Assembly: GCF_031157315.1 (NCBI RefSeq)
Contig: NZ_JAVIFU010000044.1
Coordinates: 1-60,534, forward strand
Direction of reading: 5' to 3'
Length of the DNA: 60,534 nt
DNA from: Paenibacillus sp. LHD-38
GTDB lineage: Bacteria; Bacillota; Bacilli; Paenibacillales; Paenibacillaceae
Positions within the stretch are counted from its first letter, which is position 1, and each line of letters begins with the position of its first letter. This document shows positions 24,915 through 33,140 of this stretch, piece by piece. Under the pieces are notes generated by a model, which worked only from the letters and a program-made list of their open reading frames with translations, was not told the DNA's origin and made no database searches. The position numbers were made by a program, and so were the translations under genes.

Positions 24915-24934
24915 TTAGTTTGAATTCAAACTAA
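24915..24934. promoter_or_regulatory. MarR operator before the marR gene (20-base palindrome)
   Basis: TTAGTTTGAATTCAAACTAA is a perfect 20-base palindrome 20 bases upstream of the MarR start. Its 14-base core GTTTGAATTCAAAC recurs at 24396-24409. Confidence 0.88.
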
Positions 24935-25315
24935 TAATAAGATGGAACAATCGATTTGTCAATATCGATTAGATTTCAACCTTTATGTCACTATACATGA
25001 CATATAACCATATAAAAATAATGAGAATACATTAATTTTGAAAAATTAACAAAAAACAATGATTGTATGTTATATTATATAACATAATATATCGCATTGA
25101 TCAGAAAGTTCTTCACCTTTTAATTGCTTGCTTTCCGTCATATGGGCACCATTGAACAGAGTAGATAGCAAATCAACCGTCCAATCCTGATTTTTCCCTA
25201 ATATAAAGCTATCAATCTATTGTTTCAAATGCCGGAAAAGCGGTTATACACATTAGAAATAAAGAAGCTGCATATCATTTAATAGAGTTGCACTTAATCA
25301 TAGGGGGAAAAAAAT
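24935..25315. other. AT-rich intergenic stretch with a palindrome
   Basis: About 380 bases without a convincing gene. It contains the promoter side of the MarR gene, the perfect palindrome at 25067-25085, and the leader of the small gene at 25316. No RNA family was recognised. Confidence 0.5.
25067..25085. promoter_or_regulatory. Perfect 9-1-9 palindrome of unknown regulator
   Basis: ATGTTATAT-T-ATATAACAT. The length and AT-rich half-sites resemble operators of GntR/YtrA-type or other dimeric repressors, but no such regulator is encoded nearby. Its target could be the small gene at 25316, about 230 bases away. Confidence 0.4.
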
Positions 25316-25558
25316 ATGGAATACATTATGAACAAAGCATATAAAAACGAGGATGTTTACTTCGACGGCTCTCATTATATCGGCTGCTCCTTTACAGACT
25401 GCACCATCCATATCGAATCACTGCTATTCAATTATGACCGGTGCACCTTTTCGGGCTCAAAATTCAAACTAAGTCCTAAGCTGCTTATGCTTCAGAATGT
25501 TTACTCATTGCTGCCTTCTTCTTTGACAAGAAATTCCGGCATGCAGGCGTCTGTATAA
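25316..25558 (+). CDS. Small protein with pentapeptide-like repeats, unknown function
   Basis: 80 residues. The segment from about residue 16 to 46 reads FDGSHYIGCSFTDCTIHIES and then FNYDRCTFSGSKFKL, with Phe/Cys spaced at about five residues, as in a short right-handed beta helix of pentapeptide type. Three Cys are present. The ATG at 25316 has AGGGGG about seven bases upstream, and a perfect terminator follows, so it is a genuine independent gene. I do not recognise a function. Confidence 0.7.
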   Translation: MEYIMNKAYKNEDVYFDGSHYIGCSFTDCTIHIESLLFNYDRCTFSGSKFKLSPKLLMLQNVYSLLPSSLTRNSGMQASV

Positions 25559-25576
25559 TGCCTATCAAAAAATAAC

Positions 25577-25608
25577 AAAAAAGCAAGGCTCATGAGCCTT
25601 GCTTTTTT
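25577..25608. terminator. Perfect bidirectional terminator
   Basis: A 32-base perfect palindrome centred on TCATGA, with stem AAGCAAGGCTCA and A/T runs on both sides. It serves the small gene (25316-25558) and the convergent synthase gene (25619-26410). Confidence 0.92.
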
Positions 25609-25618
25609 CATTCGATCA

Positions 25619-26410
25619 TTAATTTATACTGCTTACAAGCTTCATAACCGCATCTCTCGTGAGCTTGTTGCCGCCAGCCGCGATCAGGTTGACGGTTGCA
25701 TGCGCCAGTGTGAGAGGGATTTTGCAGAAATCCAACGCGGGTCCGCCCTTTAAATCTACGATATAAGAATCCGCTATTTTCAAATTGCGGCGCGTGTATT
25801 TAATCATTTCTTTCGCACCCCAGCCATCCGGGAAGAAATCCACGCCTCGCGACAAATCCTCGTCGCGATTGCGAAGAATATTTACGGCTTGCAAGCCTCT
25901 GCCAAAAGCTATCGCTTTATCTTGATCCGATTTAGTGCCATCGAACCAAAACCAGATTTCAGAAAGCATCTCTCCCACCATGCCAGCGACACTATAGGTG
26001 TAGCGATCAAGATCCTCTTCCGTTCTAATATTCCAGCTCACATGGACCCAATCTGCCATTTGCTTGGACATTTTGGCTATATGGCGGTAAACCACTTCAT
26101 TGACGGTTGGCGGACAAAGGAGTGCCCATTCATGAATCTGCATCGTAACGTCAGCCAGCACATCACGATAGGGCGAGAGCAGCTTTTGGGATTCCGCGAC
26201 CACGTCAGAGGACTGAAAAACTTCATGAACACCAAGTAATAGCTGCACTTTCAAATCATCTGAAATCGATTCATGATCCTCGATCTCGTCAATCGCTCTC
26301 ATGCATAAATAAGCGGATGCGACCGCCTCTTTTAAACCTGCTTTCAACCGACTTATAGGGATATAAAAAGTACGGCTCGTTTTCTTCAACATGATCATCG
26401 CATCATTCAA
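25619..26410 (-). CDS. Squalene/phytoene synthase-family protein
   Basis: A 263-residue all-helical head-to-head prenyl synthase. Two Asp-rich metal-binding motifs are visible: AIDEIEDHES (about residue 40) and ILRNRDEDLSRGVDFFP (about 180). Between them lie RYTYSVAGMVGEM and GRGLQAVNIL, typical of the family. Intact relatives couple two farnesyl or geranylgeranyl diphosphates to squalene or phytoene. The start at 26410 has AAGGAG about 11 bases upstream. No desaturase, cyclase or other terpenoid gene is adjacent, so the product is unclear; a possible membrane terpene cyclase lies 33 kb away at 59674. Confidence 0.88.
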   Translation of the reverse strand: MNDAMIMLKKTSRTFYIPISRLKAGLKEAVASAYLCMRAIDEIEDHESISDDLKVQLLLGVHEVFQSSDVVAESQKLLSPYRDVLADVTMQIHEWALLCPPTVNEVVYRHIAKMSKQMADWVHVSWNIRTEEDLDRYTYSVAGMVGEMLSEIWFWFDGTKSDQDKAIAFGRGLQAVNILRNRDEDLSRGVDFFPDGWGAKEMIKYTRRNLKIADSYIVDLKGGPALDFCKIPLTLAHATVNLIAAGGNKLTRDAVMKLVSSIN

Positions 26411-26750
26411 AATAAAAACTCCTTCATTATGGCAGCTTTACTTTTTAGCTTGTTTTACTTGTTATTAATATCATACCATACATGTATTTAGATGTGCACC
26501 GTTACTGCGATTTCCTAACCTTTGCCTGTAAGTTTATGGGAAGCAATTAACTTCTTCATTATAATATTGGAGGGTTTTGGGATAATTATTCAATTCGCTT
26601 GATCAAAACCCTTTATGTTCTTTTAAACGAAATGCGTCATTGTAAATCAAAATAAAAATGGCGTGCAGAATTAAGCTTAGCACGCCATTTATTACCGTCA
26701 TACCATTTATGAAGAAGAACCGAATCCTATCCCTCAGCTCAATCTTTCTT
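26411..26750. other. Intergenic stretch with one terminator
   Basis: Contains the leader of the synthase gene and the terminator at 26656-26690. Nothing else was recognised. Confidence 0.5.
26656..26690. terminator. Terminator after the GH2 gene
   Basis: AAATGGCGTGC (26656-26666) pairs with GCACGCCATTT (26680-26690); on the minus strand TTTTATTTTG follows. It lies 60 bases beyond the GH2 stop. Confidence 0.85.
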
Positions 26751-28433
26751 TTATGATTTGAAATATTTCTGCACGGTCGCATAAGCGAGCTTCGGTCGCC
26801 GATAACGGTCGACAATCCCCTTGCTGTTCTGCGTGCCCGCTCTGGTAATAAGCCAGTCCGTTCCTTCGGTCACCCTGCAATCGCAATACTGCCAGATGAA
26901 CATGCCCGAGATGAACTCTCTTTTAGTATAGGCCGACAAGTTGGCTTCAATGATATCCGCTTGCCGCTCCTCTGTTCCGCGGACTCTGCTTGCATCGCGA
27001 TGGCCGTAATAGCCGTCACCGCCGAACTCGCTCATGATCATCGGTTTGCCTAATCCTCCGTTTGCGTCAGCCCAGCCTCGCGCCAAATCGCAAAGCTCTC
27101 CCGGGTCCTCGTCTCCATACCACCCTGGGTATAAATTAAAGGATACGATATCCGCTAAGTCGAAGCAAAGCTCGTTTTCTCTATGGTGGGAAGCGAAGGT
27201 CAGCGGACGGCTCGCATCAAGCTCACGAATTTGTTCAAGCTGCTCCTTGTACATCTCCCGGCCTTCCAAGGTATGGCTTGCGCATTCATTTAAAATGGCC
27301 CATATTACAATCGATGGATGATTAAAATGCTGCTCCACCATCTCGCGATTTACCTGCTCGCACTGCCAACGGAAATTAGGGTTTTGCATCTGATCCAGGC
27401 TTAGGCCCCTAGCATGATTTTCCTCCCAAACCAGTATGCCCCGCTCGTCACATAGATCGAGAAAAAGCTCATCATTCGGATAATGGCTTGTCCGTACCGA
27501 GTTGCAGCCCATATTCGATATTAAATCAGCGTCAACCGCCATTAACTGATGCGGAATCGCAGAGCCCACCATCGGGTGATCCTCATGGCGATTGACACCC
27601 TTAAATACAATATCCTTGCCGTTGAGCTGTATTTTGCCCCCTTCAGTGGTTACAACGCGAAAACCTACCCGTTCGATTAGATCATCGATCTTCGCTTCTC
27701 CAACGGACAAAACAACTTTAAGCGCATACAAAACAGGTTTTTCGGGCGACCACGCCTCGGCTTCAGGAAATGTGAAGGTTCCGCTCAGGCTGGTTGTGCA
27801 CTCAGCTTCAGCATGAAGTTCACCCAGCTCATATTCCTTTCCGCCGAGCTCGACGCAGATCCGATAATCCTGCTTCTCGCTCTGCAGGTGTCGAACAATG
27901 GCTTTGATATGAGCCTTCCATTCACCATTTTCCCAAATCGGGGAAAATGCGATTCGTTCCAAATAAAGATCCTTAATTTCCTCCATTGCAGCGGAGCGGT
28001 TAATACCGCCGTATGTATAGTAATCGTTAGGTACATGCAGGGCGGAAAATTCGCCAAAGCTGTTATCCGCAACCACGACAAGCTCATGCTCTCCTGGCTC
28101 CACATCTCTAGCAATCGCGTCGAATGCCGTATAAGCGTTGTAATGCTCGGCCAATAGCACACCGTCAAAAAACACGCGGGCGGTGTGGCTGACTCCTTTG
28201 AACACGAAACGAAGCGAGGTTTTGTTCTTGATTGTTACTCGCTTTCTATATGCCCCTCTGCCTCTATAGGTCAGAAAATCGGGATGCATTTCCCAGCAGC
28301 CTGGAACCGTCAGCTTATAGGAATAAACGAGCTCCTCCAGCTTTAGCTCCTCATCCTGAACAGCAGTGAAATCCCAGCTGCCGTCAAGCGGCTGCACCTT
28401 GCGAAGCTCATTCGTTTGAAACAATCTAGTCAT
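26751..28433 (-). CDS. Glycoside hydrolase family 2 enzyme (beta-glucuronidase/beta-galactosidase type)
   Basis: A 560-residue retaining glycosidase. N-terminal jelly-roll sugar-binding domain (about 15-170), immunoglobulin-like domain (170-265), then the TIM barrel starting near GKDIVFKGVNRHEDHP. The acid/base is Glu383 in IWAILNECAS, and the nucleophile is Glu469 in MIMSEFGGDG. The order and the NRHED motif are as in UidA-like beta-glucuronidases, but specificity could also be galactoside or another beta-linked sugar. No signal peptide, so it works in the cytoplasm on imported sugars. GAGGAGG precedes ATG 28433. It is a single-gene unit with its own terminator. Confidence 0.92.
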   Translation of the reverse strand: MTRLFQTNELRKVQPLDGSWDFTAVQDEELKLEELVYSYKLTVPGCWEMHPDFLTYRGRGAYRKRVTIKNKTSLRFVFKGVSHTARVFFDGVLLAEHYNAYTAFDAIARDVEPGEHELVVVADNSFGEFSALHVPNDYYTYGGINRSAAMEEIKDLYLERIAFSPIWENGEWKAHIKAIVRHLQSEKQDYRICVELGGKEYELGELHAEAECTTSLSGTFTFPEAEAWSPEKPVLYALKVVLSVGEAKIDDLIERVGFRVVTTEGGKIQLNGKDIVFKGVNRHEDHPMVGSAIPHQLMAVDADLISNMGCNSVRTSHYPNDELFLDLCDERGILVWEENHARGLSLDQMQNPNFRWQCEQVNREMVEQHFNHPSIVIWAILNECASHTLEGREMYKEQLEQIRELDASRPLTFASHHRENELCFDLADIVSFNLYPGWYGDEDPGELCDLARGWADANGGLGKPMIMSEFGGDGYYGHRDASRVRGTEERQADIIEANLSAYTKREFISGMFIWQYCDCRVTEGTDWLITRAGTQNSKGIVDRYRRPKLAYATVQKYFKS

Positions 28434-28572
28434 TTGTTAGCCTCCTCTTCGTTTCTGCAATCGCCTAGCCTCTCAGATCAGTCATTTAATTATAGCTCTC
28501 ATTCCTGAGTGAGCCAACCATGAAAATGAGTAAGCACAAGGCCTTGTAAAATAATAGATTCGGATTTAAAAA

Positions 28573-28613
28573 AAGAAGCGCTGCAGGAGCCAATACTCCT
28601 CGCAGCGCTTCTT
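28573..28613 (-). terminator. Terminator of the DUF4157/DUF218 operon
   Basis: AAGAAGCGCTGC (28573-28584) and GCAGCGCTTCTT (28602-28613) form a strong stem followed on the minus strand by a T-run. Confidence 0.88.
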
Positions 28614-28687
28614 CATCCATATTTAAAAATCCGGTTTCACAGGTAGGACGCAAGTGCACCTTCAAAATACACGTGGCATTACCGGCT

Positions 28688-29055
28688 TCAGGTCTGTGCT
28701 TTGACTTGATATCCGATATAGAAAAATACTTCTCTTAATAGAAAGGGCAGCTTTGTACGCCAGCTTCTGTATACGGATGTTTGGGTTGGCGAGGAATACG
28801 CATCCATGCCGAGATCTTCAGCCATCCGGAGCGCACGCTTCATATGGAGCGGATCGCTTACAATGGTAAACGTAGAAATTTGTTTACCGGTGAAGGCTCA
28901 TCCTCAATCACTGCCGCACCGAGCACAATGGCCGCGTACGTTCGCGTAAACCCGCTCTCCTTGGCAAAAGCTGCTATGGAATACGCCGTGTACAGAACAT
29001 AAAGCACGCATAATAGAATAACGCTCCAACCCCAGCGTCTCCGTTTTCCAGGCAT
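28688..29055 (-). pseudogene. DUF218 (YdcF/ElyC-like) protein with internal deletion
   Basis: The first part (from ATG 29055) has a membrane anchor (SVILLCVLYVLYTAYSIA) and the start of the DUF218 domain, YAAIVLGAAVIEDEPSPV. It then jumps to NKFLRLPL and stops. In a different frame, immediately downstream, the end of the same domain is readable: FTIVSDPLHMKRALRMAEDL, then YRSWRTKLPFLLREVFFYIG, to a TGA at 28688-28690. About 90 middle residues are missing, so an internal deletion joined two parts out of frame. Intact relatives are membrane-bound enzymes linked to envelope processes. It starts directly at the stop codon of the DUF4157 gene. Confidence 0.82.
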
Positions 29056-29616
29056 TTATTTGTCCCTATGCTCAGATATGGCCTTAGCTCCCATAACGTC
29101 CGCTTCATGCTCTAATCCTGCGTCATCATTAATCGAAGCGCCCTTCATCTGAACTGTCGGCTTCACGCGGCCTTGCTTCTGCTGGGCAATATGCCATGCC
29201 TCATGCGGCAGATGCTTCTCTTGCCCGGGGCCAAGATGGATATCCGATCCTTGCGCATAAGCAAGCGCATTTACCTCCGACGGCTTGGCGGAGTTGTAAT
29301 GGACTTTAACATCATCCATCGCCAGCCCCGAAAGGCTCTCAACCCCTGATTTCAATTGATCCGGCATTCCCGTCCGATTCGTTTTTCTTTGAACCGCCGC
29401 ATTAGAGGCACCGGCTCCCGTATGAGATCGAACCAGCTGAGTGACGCCGCGATTGCCAATTTTACTCTGAAGCTGCAGCAGCGTATTCGGCTGTATGCCC
29501 GCAGCTTGTTTTGTATGTGCAGCTTCAGCAGTCAGGGAAGCCGTTGTGCTGCTAGGGGCAGACTTTGCAGCTCCCGTATTGCCAGAGGTCGTTTTATCTA
29601 TTTTTTGTGATGCCAT
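29056..29616 (-). CDS. DUF4157-domain protein (putative HExxH-type metallopeptidase)
   Basis: 186 residues. The N-terminal 80 residues are Thr/Ala/Ser-rich and look disordered. The DUF4157 domain begins at about TGMPDQLKSGVESLSG, with the conserved VKVHYNSAKPSEVNALAYAQ, the zinc-site-like LPHEAWHIAQQ (His138, Glu139, His142), and a second LEHEAD near residue 170. The domain is often found near extracellular contractile injection systems and in toxin precursors, but no such genes are present here. No signal peptide. ATG 29616 is preceded by AGGTG; a GTG nine bases earlier is possible. It is coupled to the broken DUF218 gene. Confidence 0.88.
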   Translation of the reverse strand: MASQKIDKTTSGNTGAAKSAPSSTTASLTAEAAHTKQAAGIQPNTLLQLQSKIGNRGVTQLVRSHTGAGASNAAVQRKTNRTGMPDQLKSGVESLSGLAMDDVKVHYNSAKPSEVNALAYAQGSDIHLGPGQEKHLPHEAWHIAQQKQGRVKPTVQMKGASINDDAGLEHEADVMGAKAISEHRDK

Positions 29617-29725
29617 TTCCTGCACCTGCTCTCGAATAATAGAAATAATAGTTTCATAGTATCATATCGGGCAGTATGCTTGATAGCGAAATGATGAGAT
29701 CAGGTTCAGTTAATCATCTGCTCCG

Positions 29726-30784
29726 TTAATCAGAGGTATAGGCGGACATAAGTTGGATATAATCTCTTGCTATTTTCAAATCCTCAAGCGCTTCTTTTGC
29801 GGTACAAGGCGGTTGAACCGTCCCTTGGATTGCTGCCAAAAAATTGATGGCTTGCTTTCGCATTGCCGACTGATTAGGCAGGATTGGGATGGTATATGCG
29901 GGCGGACTTTGCCCGTTATCGGTCATTATCGTCACTTTCCCGGCTTGCTGCCTTGCTAATGGAGCTGGAAGCTCAATCTTTAAATAGCCTTTATCAAACG
30001 CAATTAAAATGGTTTCATGCCACTCTATGCTCGTGTGATAGGCTGCCATTTCAAGAGCGACGCATACGCCGCTTGCGCTTTCACCGGTCAGCAGAACGCC
30101 GGAGCGATCACCGAAGGTCAAGCGGTAAGGCTCCCCTAGGAAAAATCGGATAGCGTTGACTTGATGAATATAATAATTGACGAAGCTGTCATACTCAAGG
30201 TTCTGCTGTTCCGTAAATATAGAAGATTCGGGCTCCCACCCGCCGTCCGGGTATGGCTCTTCGGTCATCAGCGGTTTGTCCGCACCCGCTACCCAGTCGC
30301 CTGGCGGCATCGAAATCCGAATATATCGAAGCTGGCCGAATTCACCGGATTGCTTCCACTCTTGAACGCAGGCTTTGGCATATTCCATTGCGGGGTCTGA
30401 CCTTTTATGATAGCCGACCATATGCAGTACCTGACGCTCTTCACCTAACCGAACAAGCTCTTCGCCTGCTTCTACCGTCAGGCACAGCGGCTTCTCTGTA
30501 AGCACCGGAATGCCGGCACGCAGTATATCAGGAATAAGGATGCTGTGCTTCCGGTATTGCTGCGGTGCTACGATCACATCGAATCCACCATTCTCCAGCA
30601 GTGACAGGTGATCGTAATAGACTTGTTCGATTCCGTAGCGGGCAGCTATCATAGCGGCCAGCTGCGGACGGGGCTCCACGATCGCGGTAACTTCACATAA
30701 ATCGCCAAGCACCGCATAGTTGGAGAGATGTGCCATCTGTCCCATCCCGCCTGTTCCTACAAAAGCAATTTTCAATTTTTTCAT
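29726..30784 (-). CDS. Gfo/Idh/MocA-family oxidoreductase
   Basis: A 352-residue dehydrogenase with cofactor site AFVGTGGMGQMAHLSNYAVL and EKP in GIPVLTEKPLCLT (about residue 95). The following HMVGYHKRSDPAMEYAK is typical for the family; the C-terminal domain contains the YIHQVNAIRFFLGEP stretch with a His in the usual catalytic area. ATG 30784 has GGGGAGTG six bases upstream. It starts one base after the stop of the FG-GAP protein gene (30786-31877), so the two are translationally linked and should act in one pathway. Confidence 0.92.
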   Translation of the reverse strand: MKKLKIAFVGTGGMGQMAHLSNYAVLGDLCEVTAIVEPRPQLAAMIAARYGIEQVYYDHLSLLENGGFDVIVAPQQYRKHSILIPDILRAGIPVLTEKPLCLTVEAGEELVRLGEERQVLHMVGYHKRSDPAMEYAKACVQEWKQSGEFGQLRYIRISMPPGDWVAGADKPLMTEEPYPDGGWEPESSIFTEQQNLEYDSFVNYYIHQVNAIRFFLGEPYRLTFGDRSGVLLTGESASGVCVALEMAAYHTSIEWHETILIAFDKGYLKIELPAPLARQQAGKVTIMTDNGQSPPAYTIPILPNQSAMRKQAINFLAAIQGTVQPPCTAKEALEDLKIARDYIQLMSAYTSD

Positions 30785-30785
30785 G

Positions 30786-31877
30786 TTAATCACTCCCCGG
30801 CCCCCGATTCTCAAAAAGGAACAAACCATCCTTGCCCGGCGCGATAATATCCGGATAACCGTTACCGCTTAAATCCGTTACCCAAAAATAGATGCCGACT
30901 CCCGAAGCCCCTTCCGATGCTTCCCCAAAGTCAATAATATGTTTGCTAAAGCAGCCGTCCTTGATCGAATAGTAGTACAACCCTATAGGGTCAAAAGCTC
31001 CTGGATCACCGTCATTGTGCGCCCGGTACCGTTTTCCCGTTACAAGCTCCAATCGGCCGTCACCATCCAAGTCAACGAGCTGCATGTCATGAAATTGCGA
31101 TCCGCTTGTATCGATCTCATGCTTTATCCATTCGCGCTGCCCATTATCAGCCATTCGTTGTTCCAACCAGAACAGCCCATAATCATGTGCCGAGCCGTAG
31201 ATGATATCACATCGCCCATCTCCGTTTACATCATGGCCAACAATCGGTATGCTTGCTGACCCCAGTTCAAATTCTGGATGGAAAGTCCACGGGCCCGCAT
31301 ACGGATTATCCGGCTGCTCCAGCCAACCTCCGCGAAGTACGATATCCATCCTTCCATCCCCGTTGATATCGGCAAAGCCCATCCCATGCCCGGCCGGCTC
31401 TGTGCCAATAACCACTTTTCGAAAAACACCCGTTCCCTTGCCCGATTCATCGCGCAGGAGCTTAAAAAACGCCTGCGGCTCATCCACCGCATTCGGAAAT
31501 ATTTCCGGCATGCCGCAGCCGTCGATATCATAAAAACGAAGCGTCTCTACATTCCCTGTCGGACCCGCATCTATGGTTTCCCATAAAGTATCCGTTCTTC
31601 CGGGATTTTTGCGCCAACGAACGGCTAGGCTCCAATAAGAGGCCGTTATGATATCCATATTCCCGTCGCCGTCAACATCCATCGGAAAATCGCAGAAGTC
31701 ATCATGGTAACCGTCGATCTCAGCGACTTCGCAGATTCGATGTTTATTTTGAAAATCGGGTCCCTTATACCAATAAGCACCGCTAACGATGTCTAAGATG
31801 CCGTCTCCGTTAACATCAAATACGGAGCATGACTCGTAACGTTCATCAGAGAGCTTCCTCTTGTGGAATTTGAGCAT
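30786..31877 (-). CDS. FG-GAP/VCBS repeat protein (cytoplasmic beta-propeller)
   Basis: 363 residues made of repeated blades, each with a calcium-binding loop: DVNGDGILDI, DVDGDGNMDI, DINGDGRMDI, DVNGDGRCDI, DLDGDGRLEL and DLSGNGYPDI. Spacing is about 45-60 residues, which suggests a six- or seven-bladed propeller. No signal peptide or membrane segment is visible, which is unusual because most such proteins are secreted. AAGGAGAC precedes ATG 31877. It is the first gene of an operon with a Gfo/Idh/MocA dehydrogenase and diverges from an AraC regulator. A sugar-binding, lyase or isomerase role is possible but unproven. Confidence 0.88.
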   Translation of the reverse strand: MLKFHKRKLSDERYESCSVFDVNGDGILDIVSGAYWYKGPDFQNKHRICEVAEIDGYHDDFCDFPMDVDGDGNMDIITASYWSLAVRWRKNPGRTDTLWETIDAGPTGNVETLRFYDIDGCGMPEIFPNAVDEPQAFFKLLRDESGKGTGVFRKVVIGTEPAGHGMGFADINGDGRMDIVLRGGWLEQPDNPYAGPWTFHPEFELGSASIPIVGHDVNGDGRCDIIYGSAHDYGLFWLEQRMADNGQREWIKHEIDTSGSQFHDMQLVDLDGDGRLELVTGKRYRAHNDGDPGAFDPIGLYYYSIKDGCFSKHIIDFGEASEGASGVGIYFWVTDLSGNGYPDIIAPGKDGLFLFENRGPGSD

Positions 31878-32006
31878 CGGCTAATGTCTCCTTTATTGAA
31901 TATTGTGAAAATCATAAGCCTACTATATCCTATAGTTATATGGATTTTTATTCTATTTCTTGCTATTAGGCTCTTCGTTCTTGCTTTTATTGAAAGGAGA
32001 CTTGAA

Positions 32007-32840
32007 ATGCAGCGTTCGCTTATTAACGAGCTGCCGAAGCTCAAGTTCATTTCCCGTTATTCCTACTCAGCAGAGTCCGGCATGCATTATCCCTTGCATC
32101 ATCATCCGGAACTGACCGAGCTTTTATTTATTGCGGATGGGGGAGCAAAATATACCATAGACGGGAACGGCTACGAAGCAGAAAAGAATGCTTTCGTTCT
32201 ATTCCAGCAAGGCGTATGGCATGAGGAATGGAGCTTGCCGGGCAAGCCTATCGAATTTTTTTGCTTGGGTTTTTCAGGGCTTCAGCTTTCCGGACTTCCC
32301 GAAAATTTCATTCTCGAGAGGACAAAGGCGGCAGTCATTTTCCTTCCTTCGTTTGCCGCTGAGGCCTCGCGGATCATTCGCGAACTCTACCGGGAGGCGA
32401 ATAGCAGCGCTCCCGAGTCCGCGTTTATTGCTGACCAGCAGCTTGCGATATTCATCTCTTATCTATGCCGGCATTTGCATTACCTGCCCGAAGCGGAGAA
32501 AAAGAAGCGGACTCACCGGGCAGACTCTGCAGCATTAGCCCAAAAATTCATAGCCGAAAACTACAACAAGCCCATTACATTAGCTCACATTGCAAGGGCT
32601 TCTTGGGCGAGTCCGTCGTACTTAAGTCATTTTTTCAAAGAAGAAACCGGGCTCAGCCCTATTCAATATGTCATCCGCATCCGGCTGGATGTGGCTATGC
32701 ATTTGCTCGAGACGACGGATGATACCGTTGAACAGATCGCCGAGCGGGTCGGATATACTAGTACGACGTCTTTTCATAACATTTTCAAGCGTGAAAACAG
32801 CTTATCTCCAGGGGAGTATCGCAGAAAATTTCTTGAATAA
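32007..32840 (+). CDS. AraC-family transcriptional regulator
   Basis: 277 residues. Cupin sensor domain: YPLHHHPELTELLFIADGGA with three His, then FVLFQQGVWHEEW. DNA-binding domain: ITLAHIARASWASPSYLSHFF and VEQIAERVGYTSTTSFHNIF, ending LSPGEYRRKFL. ATG 32007 has AAGGAG seven bases upstream; the frame extends further up into a hydrophobic but non-homologous stretch, which I leave out. It diverges from the FG-GAP/dehydrogenase operon and probably controls it. Confidence 0.92.
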   Translation: MQRSLINELPKLKFISRYSYSAESGMHYPLHHHPELTELLFIADGGAKYTIDGNGYEAEKNAFVLFQQGVWHEEWSLPGKPIEFFCLGFSGLQLSGLPENFILERTKAAVIFLPSFAAEASRIIRELYREANSSAPESAFIADQQLAIFISYLCRHLHYLPEAEKKKRTHRADSAALAQKFIAENYNKPITLAHIARASWASPSYLSHFFKEETGLSPIQYVIRIRLDVAMHLLETTDDTVEQIAERVGYTSTTSFHNIFKRENSLSPGEYRRKFLE

Positions 32841-32879
32841 AAGAGGGGAAGAACAAAGATAAAGGAAAAAGGAAAAAAA

Positions 32880-32914
32880 CTCTCGAGATCCATTGATCCC
32901 GAGAGCTTTTTTTT
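32880..32914 (+). terminator. Terminator after the AraC gene
   Basis: CTCTCG and GATC (32880-32890) pair with GATC and CGAGAG (32895-32905), followed by eight Ts. Confidence 0.88.
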
Positions 32915-32961
32915 CTGAAGCATATGTTTGTTCCTGCGCTTTCACCTATCGCTCCTCATGC

Positions 32962-33099
32962 TTATACCCGGCCTCTTTGCTGTCTGCGAGAAGGCTGTCG
33001 GTTTACAAAATAAATGCTTAGAAGGATGAAAACAAGACCGATGAGCAGTGAAAACGTAAAGGGTTCCTTTAGAAAAAGGGTGGTCCCCTTGTTGTCTCG
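32962..33099 (-). pseudogene. C-terminal remnant of an EamA/DMT-family transporter
   Basis: The minus strand reads GTTLFLKEPFTFSLLIGL, continuing VFILLSIYFVNRQ and a basic tail to a stop at 32962-32964. This is the end of an EamA permease: the LxLxEPxT motif followed by the last helix and the usual VNR end. Upstream the match is lost, and no start exists; the remaining nine helices are gone. It lies in the gap between the AraC gene and the UbiD gene. Short, but the pattern is characteristic. Confidence 0.62.
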
Positions 33100-33140
33100 A
33101 TAGCAAATGGCTTCTTGATCCGCTTATTGCTCTTGCTCGC

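Noticed and set aside
24935..25315. Riboswitch or T-box leader
   Set aside because: No conserved aptamer core or terminator/antiterminator pair could be recognised in this AT-rich stretch.
29056..29616. Extracellular contractile injection system
   Set aside because: Only the DUF4157 domain is present; no sheath, tube, baseplate or AAA gene lies in the window.
31201..31586. Several overlapping open frames opposite the FG-GAP gene
   Set aside because: GC-rich antisense frames created by the repeated Asp/Gly codons of the propeller; no independent evidence.
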